In this document: positions 1 through 8,785 of the stretch, in pieces
How the letters are laid out: each line of letters opens with the position of its first letter
Numbering within the stretch: position 1 is the stretch's first letter
NCBI RefSeq assembly: GCF_008123965.1
Contig: NZ_VSTH01000001.1
Location: 1 to 64,000 of the forward strand
Reading direction: 5' to 3'
Length of the DNA: 64,000 bases
Origin: Bradyrhizobium hipponense
GTDB lineage: Bacteria > Pseudomonadota > Alphaproteobacteria > Rhizobiales > Xanthobacteraceae
Made by a program: the position numbers and the translations under genes
The notes under the pieces: model-generated
What the model saw: the letters and a program-made list of their open reading frames with translations, nothing else
Database searches by the model: none
Told to the model about the DNA's origin: nothing

Positions 1-375
1 GGTCTTCGTCGTATGCGTACTTTCGACTTCGCGAGCTAGACTCCGTTGAGCCGTATTCATGAGCCGCTCACCCAGTACCTTGAGGGCGTCTCGGTAGGCC
101 TGATTGATGCTCAAATCGAATGCCGTGCCAGAGGGCGGCGTTGGAACAGCCCCTACGGCATCGACACTGTCGGTGTTCAATCCAGTATTTGGATCAATTG
201 CGCTCCCCTGCCGTGCGTTGATCGTAGCTCGGAACGACTCTTCGCCGCCGTAATATCGGCCGTAAGCCGCGGGCAGGGGGCTGTAAATCGCCCGGCTCAC
301 CCATTCGAACTGAAGATAATCCAGCGCGCCGCGCGGAAACGGAAGTAGCGGCGCGGCCGCTTGTCGCGCGCTCAT
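1..375 (-). CDS. Partial unrecognised ORF running off the left edge
   Basis: Reading leftward from an ATG at 375-373, the minus strand is open without a stop to the window edge, giving about 125 residues. The translation looks protein-like: mixed hydrophobic and polar, with a stretch around residues 90-115 that would form an amphipathic helix. The ATG overlaps a TGA in another minus frame (TGATG), a typical coupling arrangement, but the upstream frame is itself doubtful. I do not recognise a family. The complementary frame on the plus strand (46-348) is also open, so the coding strand is not certain. Confidence 0.4.
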   Translation of the reverse strand, partial: MSARQAAAPLLPFPRGALDYLQFEWVSRAIYSPLPAAYGRYYGGEESFRATINARQGSAIDPNTGLNTDSVDAVGAVPTPPSGTAFDLSINQAYRDALKVLGERLMNTAQRSLAREVESTHTTKT

Positions 376-468
376 CACGAATGCCGGCCAGTATTCCCAG
401 CTGGATTCTCCGCGGAAAGCCGCGGGATGGAACATGCCAGCGTGCAGAGCGATTGGGTACTTTTACCT

Positions 469-640
469 TCGGCCTGATCCGCGAGATGGGCGTGCGCGGC
501 GTCCTGGTCTACTGCCATTGTGGCCATGACCGTTGCTCCGGCCGCCGACCGCTGTCCGGCTGTCCGAGGTCGAGCCGCGGCTCGTCTGTTGATCCTGGGA
601 TCGCGGTGCGAATCGCGGATGCGGTTTCCGGACCAGTTGT
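469..640 (+). pseudogene. Decayed copy of a small rhizobial zinc-ribbon-like protein
   Basis: Segments in different plus frames match pieces of a short protein family I know from rhizobia. About 474-514 reads LIREMGVRGVLVYC, and 557-592 reads RLSEVEPRLVC followed by a stop. In intact members these pieces are continuous: a GVRG-VYC segment, then an RLSD-EP-FVC segment, then a second Cys pair. Here the pieces are split by frameshifts and an in-frame stop, so the copy is dead. The family assignment is from memory; its function is unknown to me. Confidence 0.5.
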
Positions 641-1013
641 CGAGCTTGCCGCTGAGTTTGCGGAAAAAGCGTTCCGGAAGACCCCCGCGTCCTGTGAGGC
701 CCTGCAAAGCCCCGGCGTGCCGGAAGGAGTGAACATTGCCAACGCTATAAGGTTTGGCAAGACATCAATCGCTCAAGCATTTCAAGCGCCATCGCTCCCC
801 GACATGGTGCCCTCCTCTTGCGTATGTCCAAACTACGGGCAATAAACCACGGAGGCGCCACACAAGTCGAAACCACAATGACTTAGCAATCCGAGTTGAG
901 CAGCCCCAAGAGTTTCCTGTAAGTCGAAGGAAAAGCAATTGCGTTGCCCGGTCCCACCTCGGTCGAGTTGGCAACCTTTCTAAGGTGCACGACAGCTATA
1001 GAAGGAACCAGAA
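641..1013. other. Intergenic stretch before the polysaccharide locus
   Basis: No convincing gene is visible. The only functional element I can point to is the ribosome binding site GAAGGA just upstream of the GTG start at 1014. A promoter for the rightward gene probably lies here but I cannot place it. Confidence 0.4.
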
Positions 1014-2303
1014 GTGCGTGATGAAATTAGGATTGGCGTCGTTGGACTCGGCTACGTCGGGCTACCGATTGCTGTTGCGTTCGCACGCGCGGGATTTCAA
1101 ACTGTAGGCTTCGATATAAACCCGCAACGCATAGATGAGCTCGTCAGAGGTTACGACCGGACCAGGGAAGTTGAGTCAGGCGATCTCAAAGAAGCCGATG
1201 TGGTCTATTCGAACAACGTTCGGAGTCTAGCGGCGATAAACTTTTTCATCGTGACTGTTCCAACTCCCTTGGATCACGCCAAGCGGCCTGATCTTAGTAT
1301 GTTGTTTAGCGCTTCGGAGTTGGTCGGCTCGGTGCTTTCCCGGGGCGATATCGTTGTTTACGAGTCAACTGTGTATCCTGGTGTCACGGAGAATGAATGT
1401 GCGCCCTATCTGGAGAAAGCATCCGGGTTGGTAGCAGGCAGAGATTTCTTTCTTGGCTACTCGCCTGAGCGGATAAATCCTGGCGATAAAGAGCATCGCT
1501 TCGAAAACATCGCCAAGATAGTTGCCGGTCAGAATAAAAAGACGCTGGAAACGATGACGCGGGTCTATGGCGCGGTCATTAACGCACCTATCCATGAAGC
1601 ACCAAACATCATGACCGCCGAAGCGGCAAAGGTCATTGAGAACACACAACGCGACTTGAACATCGCGTTGATCAACGAACTGTCGCTGATCTTTAAACGC
1701 CTTGGTATCGACACGGGCGACGTGCTGGCGGCCGCAAAAACAAAATGGAATTTCCTGCCCTTCTCGCCAGGCCTGGTCGGCGGGCACTGCATCGGCGTCG
1801 ATCCGTACTATTTGACCCATATGGCAGAGCAGATCGGATACCACCCGGAAGTCATACTTGCAGGGCGCCGCGTAAACGATTCCATGAGTAAGTCCGTAGC
1901 TGACGAATGCGCTCGTGTGATGATGATGAAGAAACTTGGGCAGCCGCTGACAGTGACGATCTTGGGATTGGCATTCAAAGAGAACGTGCCTGACATACGA
2001 AACAGTCGCGTTGGAGATACGGTGAAAGAGCTTGAAAAATACGGGATCAACGTTCAGGTGCATGACCCCGTTGTAGATCGGCTCGAGGCAATGAAGGAAT
2101 ACGGCTTGAGTCTTTTTGAGTTTGATGATCTTGCCCGGGCCGATGCGGTGATCATTGCTGTCCCGCACAAGATCTTCAGTGAGTATGGATGGCGTCGCGT
2201 CTCCGGCTTGCTCAAGCTGGCCGATCAAGGCATTGTTTTCGATTTAAAGGGCATGTTGCCGCGGAGTGATGTGCCTAGCGGAGTCCATCTCTCCCGCCTT
2301 TGA
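1014..2303 (+). CDS. tviB: Nucleotide-sugar 6-dehydrogenase (TviB/WbpO-like)
   Basis: This 429-residue protein belongs to the UDP-glucose/UDP-HexNAc dehydrogenase family, which oxidises C6 of a nucleotide sugar to the uronic acid using two NAD+. The Rossmann motif GVVGLGYVG lies at residues 8-16, the catalytic-type Lys near residue 206, and the catalytic Cys in GGHCIGVDPYYL at about residue 259. The spacing and the YYLTHMA stretch resemble TviB/WbpO, which act on UDP-GalNAc or UDP-GlcNAc, more than UDP-glucose dehydrogenase. The start is GTG at 1014, preceded by GAAGGA. It probably supplies an N-acetyl-hexosaminuronate for the polysaccharide made here. The exact epimer cannot be read from sequence. 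Confidence 0.88.
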   Translation: MRDEIRIGVVGLGYVGLPIAVAFARAGFQTVGFDINPQRIDELVRGYDRTREVESGDLKEADVVYSNNVRSLAAINFFIVTVPTPLDHAKRPDLSMLFSASELVGSVLSRGDIVVYESTVYPGVTENECAPYLEKASGLVAGRDFFLGYSPERINPGDKEHRFENIAKIVAGQNKKTLETMTRVYGAVINAPIHEAPNIMTAEAAKVIENTQRDLNIALINELSLIFKRLGIDTGDVLAAAKTKWNFLPFSPGLVGGHCIGVDPYYLTHMAEQIGYHPEVILAGRRVNDSMSKSVADECARVMMMKKLGQPLTVTILGLAFKENVPDIRNSRVGDTVKELEKYGINVQVHDPVVDRLEAMKEYGLSLFEFDDLARADAVIIAVPHKIFSEYGWRRVSGLLKLADQGIVFDLKGMLPRSDVPSGVHLSRL

Positions 2304-2325
2304 CGGATGAACTGGTTGACTGTCT

Positions 2326-3987
2326 GTGCAGTCTGAGATGGATATTGGACGTCTAATGCAGTTGGGGCGACTTGGAAAAAACTACGTGCCTGTTTCTTTC
2401 TCTCCGGGAGAGCAGAGCCTGAATTGTTTGAGCCCGGAGAAGCGATCTTTCATTTTTTTGATAATGCTTCTCCACCTCTTCTTCTTCTGGTTGCAGGGTG
2501 CGGTCATATGGGCGGATGCGTCAAGCTACATCAATATATCTGATGCGCTCTTAACCTCACAGCGTGGCGTCGGCATCATCACGGGGGAGCCCCTTTGGTG
2601 GCACAATTACGTCCCATTGGGCTTGCCGTTGCTTTGGAACGCCTTGACGTTGTTGCCTATCAAGCTGATCTGGCCTTGCCTTGCGGTCGGACAACATGCA
2701 ATTGCCGCTTCTGCACTGGTCTATTGCACCCGATGCTTTTACTCTACTTGGCCGTCAAGATGGTTTGCGGTTGCGGCGGTGGCGCTTTGTCTCATTCCAT
2801 TCTATCAATCGATGCATAATGCGCTTTTGACGGAGTCGCTATCTTCGTCGTTTTTGCTGATATCCTTGGGAACATCGGTCGCTGCAATCAATAGCCGAAA
2901 CATGAGCGCTCGAGCTTCGGTTCTCTTTTGCATTTGCATATTCTTCGCAACTCAATTGAGAAGCACGGTAGCAGTATTCTGTCTTGGCATCGCTTGCGCG
3001 ACGCTTATTCGGCAAGGCCGGCTGCTCTCCGGGAATCTTGCGGCATTCAGCTTGGTTTTCATCTTCGGCATTTTGCTTTTCCCGTCCATCAGAGCACTTG
3101 ATGGAGGCGAGTTCATTTGGCCCCGACTGGGTCCGAGCAAGTTGTGGGCGGGGCTGTATGCAAATCCCAATCCGAGCCCGGAATTGACCGAGACATTTAG
3201 AAGCTACCAGTTGCCCCCCTCGATCAGTGCGGAAAGGCTGCTCAAGCAGGGAGCTTCGTTTGGCGACGTTACGACCGTCATGCGCTTCTGGATTGATGCC
3301 GGCGCCTCCAACACAGAAGCCATCGGCAAAATCGAGGACATGGGCCGGGCGCTGATTGCCGACGGCTATCGACCTCGACTGAACTCGATCGGCTACGGTC
3401 TTTCTTCGAGCGGTTTCAATTTTTATCTTTTAGCTCTTCCAGCCGACTATGAGATTTTCCGCGGCTTCAATGGCAGGAAGCTCTTTGCGCATGAACGCAA
3501 TCACTATCTTTACCTGTCCTGGGTTCGGCCAAACGTTGGCGCCTTCGACAGTCAAATCGCCGAGTTCTTTGAGAAGGATGGCAAGTCCGAATTTCATCGG
3601 CTGTTTGCTGCATCGATGAAACCATACTTCAGAAGCCAGCCGACTTACCTTCATTTTATCATGGGGTTGGTCGCCTATATTCCGCTTGACCTCTTCTTTC
3701 TTCTTTCATTAGCGGCATCTGCGGTTCTCCTGAGAAAGGACGTTTTGCTTGGCTCGATATTTCTCGGGATACCCCTGATCAATATCTACATCACGGGAAG
3801 CTCGTTGTTCGCGGACGTCCGCTATAGTTACGCTTTGCTCGGGACGTTCCTTTTTTCCATAGCAACTTGCGTTGTCCTTTTGCCTCTGCATCCAACGCCG
3901 GTTCTTCTTCAGATCTCCGCGATCGTTAAGAGGAACTTTTCATTCGCCAAGAAGGGGGTGGAGTTGCGGAAGTCCAATTCCGACTGA
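2326..3987 (+). CDS. Polytopic membrane protein, possible glycosyltransferase or polymerase
   Basis: This protein has up to 553 residues with about ten hydrophobic segments (for example near residues 42-62, 140-160, 190-250 and 450-530) and a large soluble loop of about 200 residues between two membrane clusters. That layout fits GT-C glycosyltransferases or O-antigen polymerases, but I see no decisive motif. An acidic stretch WADASSYI near residues 63-70, in the first external loop, would suit a GT-C catalytic site; this is inference. The start is GTG 2326 or ATG 2338. It lies 22 bp downstream of the dehydrogenase and is probably co-transcribed. Its base composition is visibly more AT-rich than the capD region. 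Confidence 0.65.
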   Translation: MQSEMDIGRLMQLGRLGKNYVPVSFSPGEQSLNCLSPEKRSFIFLIMLLHLFFFWLQGAVIWADASSYINISDALLTSQRGVGIITGEPLWWHNYVPLGLPLLWNALTLLPIKLIWPCLAVGQHAIAASALVYCTRCFYSTWPSRWFAVAAVALCLIPFYQSMHNALLTESLSSSFLLISLGTSVAAINSRNMSARASVLFCICIFFATQLRSTVAVFCLGIACATLIRQGRLLSGNLAAFSLVFIFGILLFPSIRALDGGEFIWPRLGPSKLWAGLYANPNPSPELTETFRSYQLPPSISAERLLKQGASFGDVTTVMRFWIDAGASNTEAIGKIEDMGRALIADGYRPRLNSIGYGLSSSGFNFYLLALPADYEIFRGFNGRKLFAHERNHYLYLSWVRPNVGAFDSQIAEFFEKDGKSEFHRLFAASMKPYFRSQPTYLHFIMGLVAYIPLDLFFLLSLAASAVLLRKDVLLGSIFLGIPLINIYITGSSLFADVRYSYALLGTFLFSIATCVVLLPLHPTPVLLQISAIVKRNFSFAKKGVELRKSNSD

Positions 3988-4206
3988 AGGCGCTCGCTCG
4001 CTGGAGCCTTCGAGCATGACTCGAACACCGCGTACAGGCCGCCGATCGTCCGTTGCTCCACCCGCGCCATTGGCGTACAACACTGAAGGACGCTAACTAG
4101 CTCTGGATGAACGTTCAGGGTGCCCCAAAGCAAAGTTACGCTCGGGGCTGGCTTTGGAAGCCAAGACAATATCGAGGGCACGAACCCTGAGTTCGTGAAG
4201 TCAAAG
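3988..4206. other. Gap before the epimerase; no gene seen
   Basis: The frame of the downstream epimerase is open back to a GTG at 4120, but the extra 29 residues precede the Rossmann motif and are absent from the family, so I exclude them. No terminator or clear promoter is visible. Confidence 0.4.
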
Positions 4207-5226
4207 ATGCCGACGCTGATAACCGGCGCAGCTGGTTTCATTGGATATCACACCGCCTACCGTCTGTTGGAGGCAGGTCACGACGTCGTTACGATCGATA
4301 ATATTTGCGATTACTATGATGTGAATTTGAAAAGAGCCAGACTAAGCCGGCTTTCTGCCTTTCGGAATTTTCACTTTATCGAAGCGAATCTCGAAGATTG
4401 CGCCGCCGTTTCAGGCTTATTTTCAAAGTTTAAGCCGGAGAAGGTCATTCATTTGGCGGCCCAGGCTGGCGTGCGCTATTCCCTGGAAGCGCCACATGCT
4501 TACACCAACTCAAATATCATAGGCTTCTTGAACATATTGGAGGGCTGTCGCCACAACGGCGTCAAGCATCTCGTCTTTGCGTCGTCTTCGTCCGTATACG
4601 GCGCAAATACCAAGATGCCGTTTTCCGTCAGTCATAACGTTGATCATCCTCTCAGCCTCTACGCGGCGACCAAAAAATCCAATGAGCTAATGGCGCACTC
4701 GTATGCCCATTTATACAATCTGCCTGTAAGCGGATTGCGATTCTTCACCGTGTACGGTCCTTGGGGTCGGCCGGATATGGCGCTGTTTCTCTTTACGCGC
4801 AGCATTATTTCCGGAACGCCCATCGACGTATTCAACAACGGGCAGCATGACCGAGACTTCACCTATATTGATGATATTGTCGAAGGCGTCGTTCGGGTTG
4901 CAGACAAGATTGCAACGCCCAGCGCGGACCGAAATTACGAGGCGCCCGATCCGGCAACTTCATCGGCGCCCTACCGAATTTACAATATTGGAAACAGAAA
5001 TCCGATTAAGCTGACTTCATTTATTGAGTGTATCGAGGCGAAAATCGGCAGGAAGGCCATTAGACGATTTCTTCCGATGCAGCCGGGCGACGTAGCCAGC
5101 ACATATGCCGACGTTGATAGTCTCGTTGAAGCTGTTGGATTTCAACCGAAGACCTCGATTGAAGAGGGAGTCGGGAAGTTCGTCGATTGGTATTTAAGCT
5201 ACTACAAGCCCGACCAGTCCGCCTAA
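4207..5226 (+). CDS. lpsL: UDP-glucuronate 4-epimerase (LpsL-like)
   Basis: This extended SDR enzyme of 339 residues begins at ATG 4207, so the NAD-binding GAAGFIG motif sits at residues 7-13. The catalytic Ser cluster is near 127-129 and the Tyr-Lys pair is Y152/K156 (SLYAATKK). Segments such as [11 protein letters not shown] and [16 protein letters not shown] are typical of UDP-glucuronate 4-epimerases, including LpsL of Sinorhizobium, which make UDP-galacturonate. The residues 159-170 ([12 protein letters not shown]) are also characteristic. It follows the dehydrogenase and membrane protein on the same strand and probably supplies a uronic-acid precursor to this locus. Confidence 0.87.
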   Translation: MPTLITGAAGFIGYHTAYRLLEAGHDVVTIDNICDYYDVNLKRARLSRLSAFRNFHFIEANLEDCAAVSGLFSKFKPEKVIHLAAQAGVRYSLEAPHAYTNSNIIGFLNILEGCRHNGVKHLVFASSSSVYGANTKMPFSVSHNVDHPLSLYAATKKSNELMAHSYAHLYNLPVSGLRFFTVYGPWGRPDMALFLFTRSIISGTPIDVFNNGQHDRDFTYIDDIVEGVVRVADKIATPSADRNYEAPDPATSSAPYRIYNIGNRNPIKLTSFIECIEAKIGRKAIRRFLPMQPGDVASTYADVDSLVEAVGFQPKTSIEEGVGKFVDWYLSYYKPDQSA

Positions 5227-5254
5227 CCACGTTGCGAGGGGCCGCCAGGAGTTT

Positions 5255-6079
5255 TCATCGTGCCCCGGTCACACTCCAGCTGTAGCCGTGCCGGTGGTGG
5301 GTACGAACGTTCGTGAAGCCGTTGTTCTCCAACAGGCTCCGCGCCTCGTCTTCGCTATAATACTTGGCGTATGCTGGATTGAGCTGGTCATAGATCACCA
5401 GGCGTCGCTTATCCGGGGGCAGCCGGCGATAGACCGTTTGCATATATTGGCGCATTGGAAGCGGCAGGATTCGCGAAGCCGCGGTGTACAACATCGCAAT
5501 GAAGTCCAAGACGTGGCACAGAATGGCTAGCAGGCGATGCGGCATTCGCTTGGTGACGGCTCGCAAGGGCTCGAACAGCGCCAGGTATATGCCATTGCCT
5601 TCCCGACCGTAGAGCCAAATGAAAATCACGCCTCCCGGTCTTAGCGCGCATCTCGCCGCCTTGACGATCGGTGCGGGATTCTCGACGTGATGCAGCACGC
5701 CGATCGATACCACGAGGTCGAAATCACGATCCTGCGGAATGGCCGTCCCGTCGCAGCGTATCACCTCGACCCGGCTGGCGCGATCCGCGGTGTTGGCAGC
5801 GACAACAGCGAAGGATTCCGAGGGCTCAAGTGCGGTCACGTGCGCGGCGCCGGCATCCAGCAGCATATTTACTATTCGGCCAGTACCAGATCCGATATCC
5901 GCAACAGTGCGTCCGCGCACATTGTCGAGGCTCAGTAGCGGCTCGCAGATATCGGCAAAGAGTGCGAGCGAGCCATAATAGCCGGAATTGTCGGTGTAAC
6001 GGGTCCATTGATCGCCGAAATCGGCAATCGTCCGCTGACCGAGGTCCGGCTTGGATTTTGCTGAATGCGAGGATGTCAT
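5255..6079 (-). CDS. Class I SAM-dependent methyltransferase
   Basis: This 274-residue protein has a seven-strand methyltransferase fold. Motif I is VADIGSGTGR near residues 59-68, the acidic end of strand 2 is in TALEPS, and the IGVLHHVENP stretch (motif II/post II) is near residue 130. It is the last gene of a leftward operon that begins with asparagine synthetase at 10672. In that setting it probably methylates a sugar or a lipid-linked glycan. The acceptor cannot be told from sequence. The upstream methyltransferase ends 40 bp away. Confidence 0.78.
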   Translation of the reverse strand: MTSSHSAKSKPDLGQRTIADFGDQWTRYTDNSGYYGSLALFADICEPLLSLDNVRGRTVADIGSGTGRIVNMLLDAGAAHVTALEPSESFAVVAANTADRASRVEVIRCDGTAIPQDRDFDLVVSIGVLHHVENPAPIVKAARCALRPGGVIFIWLYGREGNGIYLALFEPLRAVTKRMPHRLLAILCHVLDFIAMLYTAASRILPLPMRQYMQTVYRRLPPDKRRLVIYDQLNPAYAKYYSEDEARSLLENNGFTNVRTHHRHGYSWSVTGAR

Positions 6080-6119
6080 TGTCCGTTTCCCGCTTCCGGC
6101 GCGCGCCGCGCTTTCTGGA

Positions 6120-6815
6120 TCAGGTGCGCGTAGCCAGATAGAGATAGTTCATTCCATAAACGAACCGCTTTACGGAAACCTGCTTGAAGCCGGCTTGCTC
6201 AAGAAGCGGTAGCATCTCAGTCTTGTCTATTCCCATGACCTCGCCTTCGGCAACGTCGCGGTGCTTGTCTTCGCTGTACCACCAGATGGCATGGCCAACA
6301 TCGCCGATCAGCCGCCCGATCATCGTCGCTACCAGCAAACCGCCGGGCTTGAGCACACGATGCGCTTCCTTCAGAGCACCGATCCGCTCAGGGATATGAT
6401 TGAGGCATGCGACAAAGGCGACCGTATCGAAGCTTTCCGCTTCGAACGGAAGGTTGTCCGAGGATGCGATCTTTAGTGTATCCCCGCCCCAGTCGACGAC
6501 ATCGACGCCGACGCTGTCGTCCGCGCTGGCGTCATCCTTGCCTGAGCGGAGCAGCCTTTGTCGATAGAGACGTATCAGCGCATTGTCGCCGGCGCCGATG
6601 TCGAGAACCCGTCCCCTGAGCTGCGGCAACACGGCGGCATAGCGCTCGGCCCGTAGCGATGTCAGGTGCAGCCGTTCGTTCTGTGAATCCGGCAGCAGAA
6701 CCATCCGCAGGGGGGCACCGGCTAGGTCCCAGGCCGACTGCAGCAGGCTCTTGCGCGGGGCGAGCGCCCAGTTGGGCGGGAGAGTTCCATCATGTGTCGT
6801 TGCATTGGGATTCAT
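6120..6815 (-). CDS. Class I SAM-dependent methyltransferase
   Basis: This protein has about 231 residues from ATG 6815. The reading frame extends to a TTG at 6857, but ATG gives the better N-terminus. RVLDIGAGDNALI is motif I, and ACLNHIPERIGALKEAHRVLKPGGLL is the post-I/II region of UbiE-type methyltransferases. Near the C-terminus lies an aromatic stretch with MNYLYLA. It is the fourth gene of the leftward operon, between the UPF0104 protein and a second, unrelated methyltransferase, so the pair may modify different positions of one glycan. Confidence 0.75.
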   Translation of the reverse strand: MNPNATTHDGTLPPNWALAPRKSLLQSAWDLAGAPLRMVLLPDSQNERLHLTSLRAERYAAVLPQLRGRVLDIGAGDNALIRLYRQRLLRSGKDDASADDSVGVDVVDWGGDTLKIASSDNLPFEAESFDTVAFVACLNHIPERIGALKEAHRVLKPGGLLVATMIGRLIGDVGHAIWWYSEDKHRDVAEGEVMGIDKTEMLPLLEQAGFKQVSVKRFVYGMNYLYLATRT

Positions 6816-6861
6816 GGCTGAACCCGTGTCCCTTTCGCTATCAGGGGAGGCAACCAAGCGA

Positions 6862-7824
6862 TCATTTCACCGCCGGCGCGATCGCCTTCCCTCGCAATGC
6901 CTGCAGCAGCGGCCAGGCGAAAATTAATCCTGGGACACTGGCCGCCAGATTGCAAAGACCTATGCTCAAGCTGAGGGCGACCGCATCCGAGTCGACCAGA
7001 ACGCCACTAGGTACGAGCAAAGCGGCGAACGCAATCTCGCGCGAGCCAAATCCAGCATAGAAGATCGGAACGACCTGCGAAAGATAGATGGCCGGCGTCG
7101 TCGTGAACGCGACCCAGAGCGGAATGCGCAAGCCGAGCCCGAGCCCGAGCAGCAGCAGCATCGCTGCGAACAGGCCGGTGCTGACGGCCGCGAGGCCAAG
7201 CTGCCAGCCGAAGCGATGGCACGTCGCGATATGTCCCAAAAACCGTCGCGCGGCTTCTGCTGCGGATTTGAGGAACCGCACGTGCAAGGTCAAGCCGAAG
7301 GCAGCGGCTCCGAGGAGCACGAGCAGCCCGCCAAAGGTCGCGACCTGAGCCATGACGATCCGCCAAGGCCAGCCCATCGAGATCTGCAGCGGAAGCAACA
7401 GCAGTCCAAAAAGCGCAAATCCGGCCACCGCCAGCGCGCGATCTGCAATCACGCCCTCCACCGCCTTGCCGACCGGCATTTTCAGGAGCTTGCGCGAAAC
7501 CAGCGCGCGCATGGCATCCGCCAGCGCGCCGAAGGGGACAAAATGCGCGCTGAAGAGCGTCAGGAGGTTGAGCTTGAGCAACGGGAAGTAATGCACCGGA
7601 CCCTCAGGACAAAGGGTTTGGAGTACCGACTGATAGCGCAGGGTTGCGACTGCGATGCTCAGCAACATCAGCATCATGGCGGCGACGAAGAAGCCCGGCC
7701 GCATCGCCAACAATTGCCGCAACACCTGGCTCAAATCGACCGCGTATGACACCAGCCAGAGCAGCAACGAGGTCGATATCAGCGGCGCGGCGGATCGGCC
7801 GACCTTCAAGACATGGCTTCTCAA
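6862..7824 (-). CDS. UPF0104 / lysylphosphatidylglycerol-synthase-type membrane protein
   Basis: This 320-residue integral membrane protein has about eight hydrophobic segments. It contains the family features LLTLFSAHFVPFGALADAMRALV near residues 88-110 and VVPIFYAGFGSREIAFAALL near residues 245-265. Members of this family (flippase-like domain of MprF, AglD, YbhN) often sit next to lipid-phosphate-dependent glycosyltransferases, as here. The start is a TTG at 7824 whose last two bases overlap the stop of the upstream GT2 gene (TTGA), indicating coupling. A role in flipping or presenting a lipid-linked sugar is inferred. Confidence 0.78.
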   Translation of the reverse strand: MRSHVLKVGRSAAPLISTSLLLWLVSYAVDLSQVLRQLLAMRPGFFVAAMMLMLLSIAVATLRYQSVLQTLCPEGPVHYFPLLKLNLLTLFSAHFVPFGALADAMRALVSRKLLKMPVGKAVEGVIADRALAVAGFALFGLLLLPLQISMGWPWRIVMAQVATFGGLLVLLGAAAFGLTLHVRFLKSAAEAARRFLGHIATCHRFGWQLGLAAVSTGLFAAMLLLLGLGLGLRIPLWVAFTTTPAIYLSQVVPIFYAGFGSREIAFAALLVPSGVLVDSDAVALSLSIGLCNLAASVPGLIFAWPLLQALRGKAIAPAVK

Positions 7825-8756
7825 AACAGTCCCGGCGGTAATTTCGCTTCGCGGTCCTTTGCAAGCGGTAGCGCGCGATAGGGTGTGATGGTTTCGTATT
7901 GGACGAGGCGCATCTGGCTGAGCTGGTCGGCGATCAGCCCCAGCATGCCGATGAGAAGGCCGGCGAGCATCAGGAAGATGCCGAACGTGGGAAACCCTTC
8001 GCCGTGCAGGATTGCCAGGGTCGCGCCGTAGAGGGCGCCGATGCTGAACATCGCCAATGCGAAGGGCAGGAAAATCCGCATCGGGGCGAACATCATGATC
8101 ACCCGCATCACCAGCAGCAGACTGGCAAAGCCCGCGCGGAGGGTGACCTTGCTAGTTCCGATGCGGGCGGCGAGCTCCACCGGATGGTATCCGATGGGAT
8201 AACCGCGCTCGAGCATCACCAGCAGGCTCGTCATCGACGCGCTGTAACCATTCGGAAGCAACGGCAAATATCGACAGATCACCTCAGTGCGGAACACGCG
8301 AAGCCCGCAGTTCATGTCGCGACCGCCGCGGAACCCGAGCGACCGGGCGAGCATCAGGATCACCGCCTTGCCGACGCCGCGGACCGCGGAGACGCCGCCT
8401 GATATTCGCTGGCCGATCACCGCCGCCAGACCGCCCTGGCGAATGGCACCTATCATCGAAACCAGATCGCTGACGCGATGCTCGTTATCGGCGTCGAACC
8501 AGGCGACCAGCGGACGGCTGGCGTGGGCCATGCCGGTTTTCAGCGCGGCTCCGTATCCCCGGTTGAAGCCATGCCGCATCAGGGTCACGTTCGGATATTT
8601 TCCGACAACCTCGGCGGTGCCGTCGGTCGAGCCATCATCGACGACGATGATTTCGGCGCCCGGCACTGCAAGCGAAAGCTGCTCCAGAGTCGGACCAATC
8701 CCGCCCGCTTCATTGAACGCCGGAATGATGACTGAAACGTCTTCGAACGGTCGCAA
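7821..8756 (-). CDS. GT2 glycosyltransferase, dolichol-phosphate-mannose-synthase-like
   Basis: This 311-residue protein has a GT-A domain. VSVIIPAFNEAGG (residues 8-20), VDDGSTDGTAEV and WFDADNEH give the nucleotide-sugar and metal (DxD-like) sites. Two or three C-terminal membrane segments occupy about residues 215-285. This architecture fits polyprenyl-phosphate glycosyltransferases of the DPM1/ArnC/GtrB group, which load one sugar onto a lipid phosphate. The start is TTG 8756, with AGGA eight bases upstream. The gene lies 29 bp downstream of asnB and overlaps the UPF0104 gene by 4 bp. Confidence 0.83.
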   Translation of the reverse strand: MRPFEDVSVIIPAFNEAGGIGPTLEQLSLAVPGAEIIVVDDGSTDGTAEVVGKYPNVTLMRHGFNRGYGAALKTGMAHASRPLVAWFDADNEHRVSDLVSMIGAIRQGGLAAVIGQRISGGVSAVRGVGKAVILMLARSLGFRGGRDMNCGLRVFRTEVICRYLPLLPNGYSASMTSLLVMLERGYPIGYHPVELAARIGTSKVTLRAGFASLLLVMRVIMMFAPMRIFLPFALAMFSIGALYGATLAILHGEGFPTFGIFLMLAGLLIGMLGLIADQLSQMRLVQYETITPYRALPLAKDREAKLPPGLF

Positions 8757-8785
8757 AATTGTTTCCTAAGGCTCGGAAAGCACAG

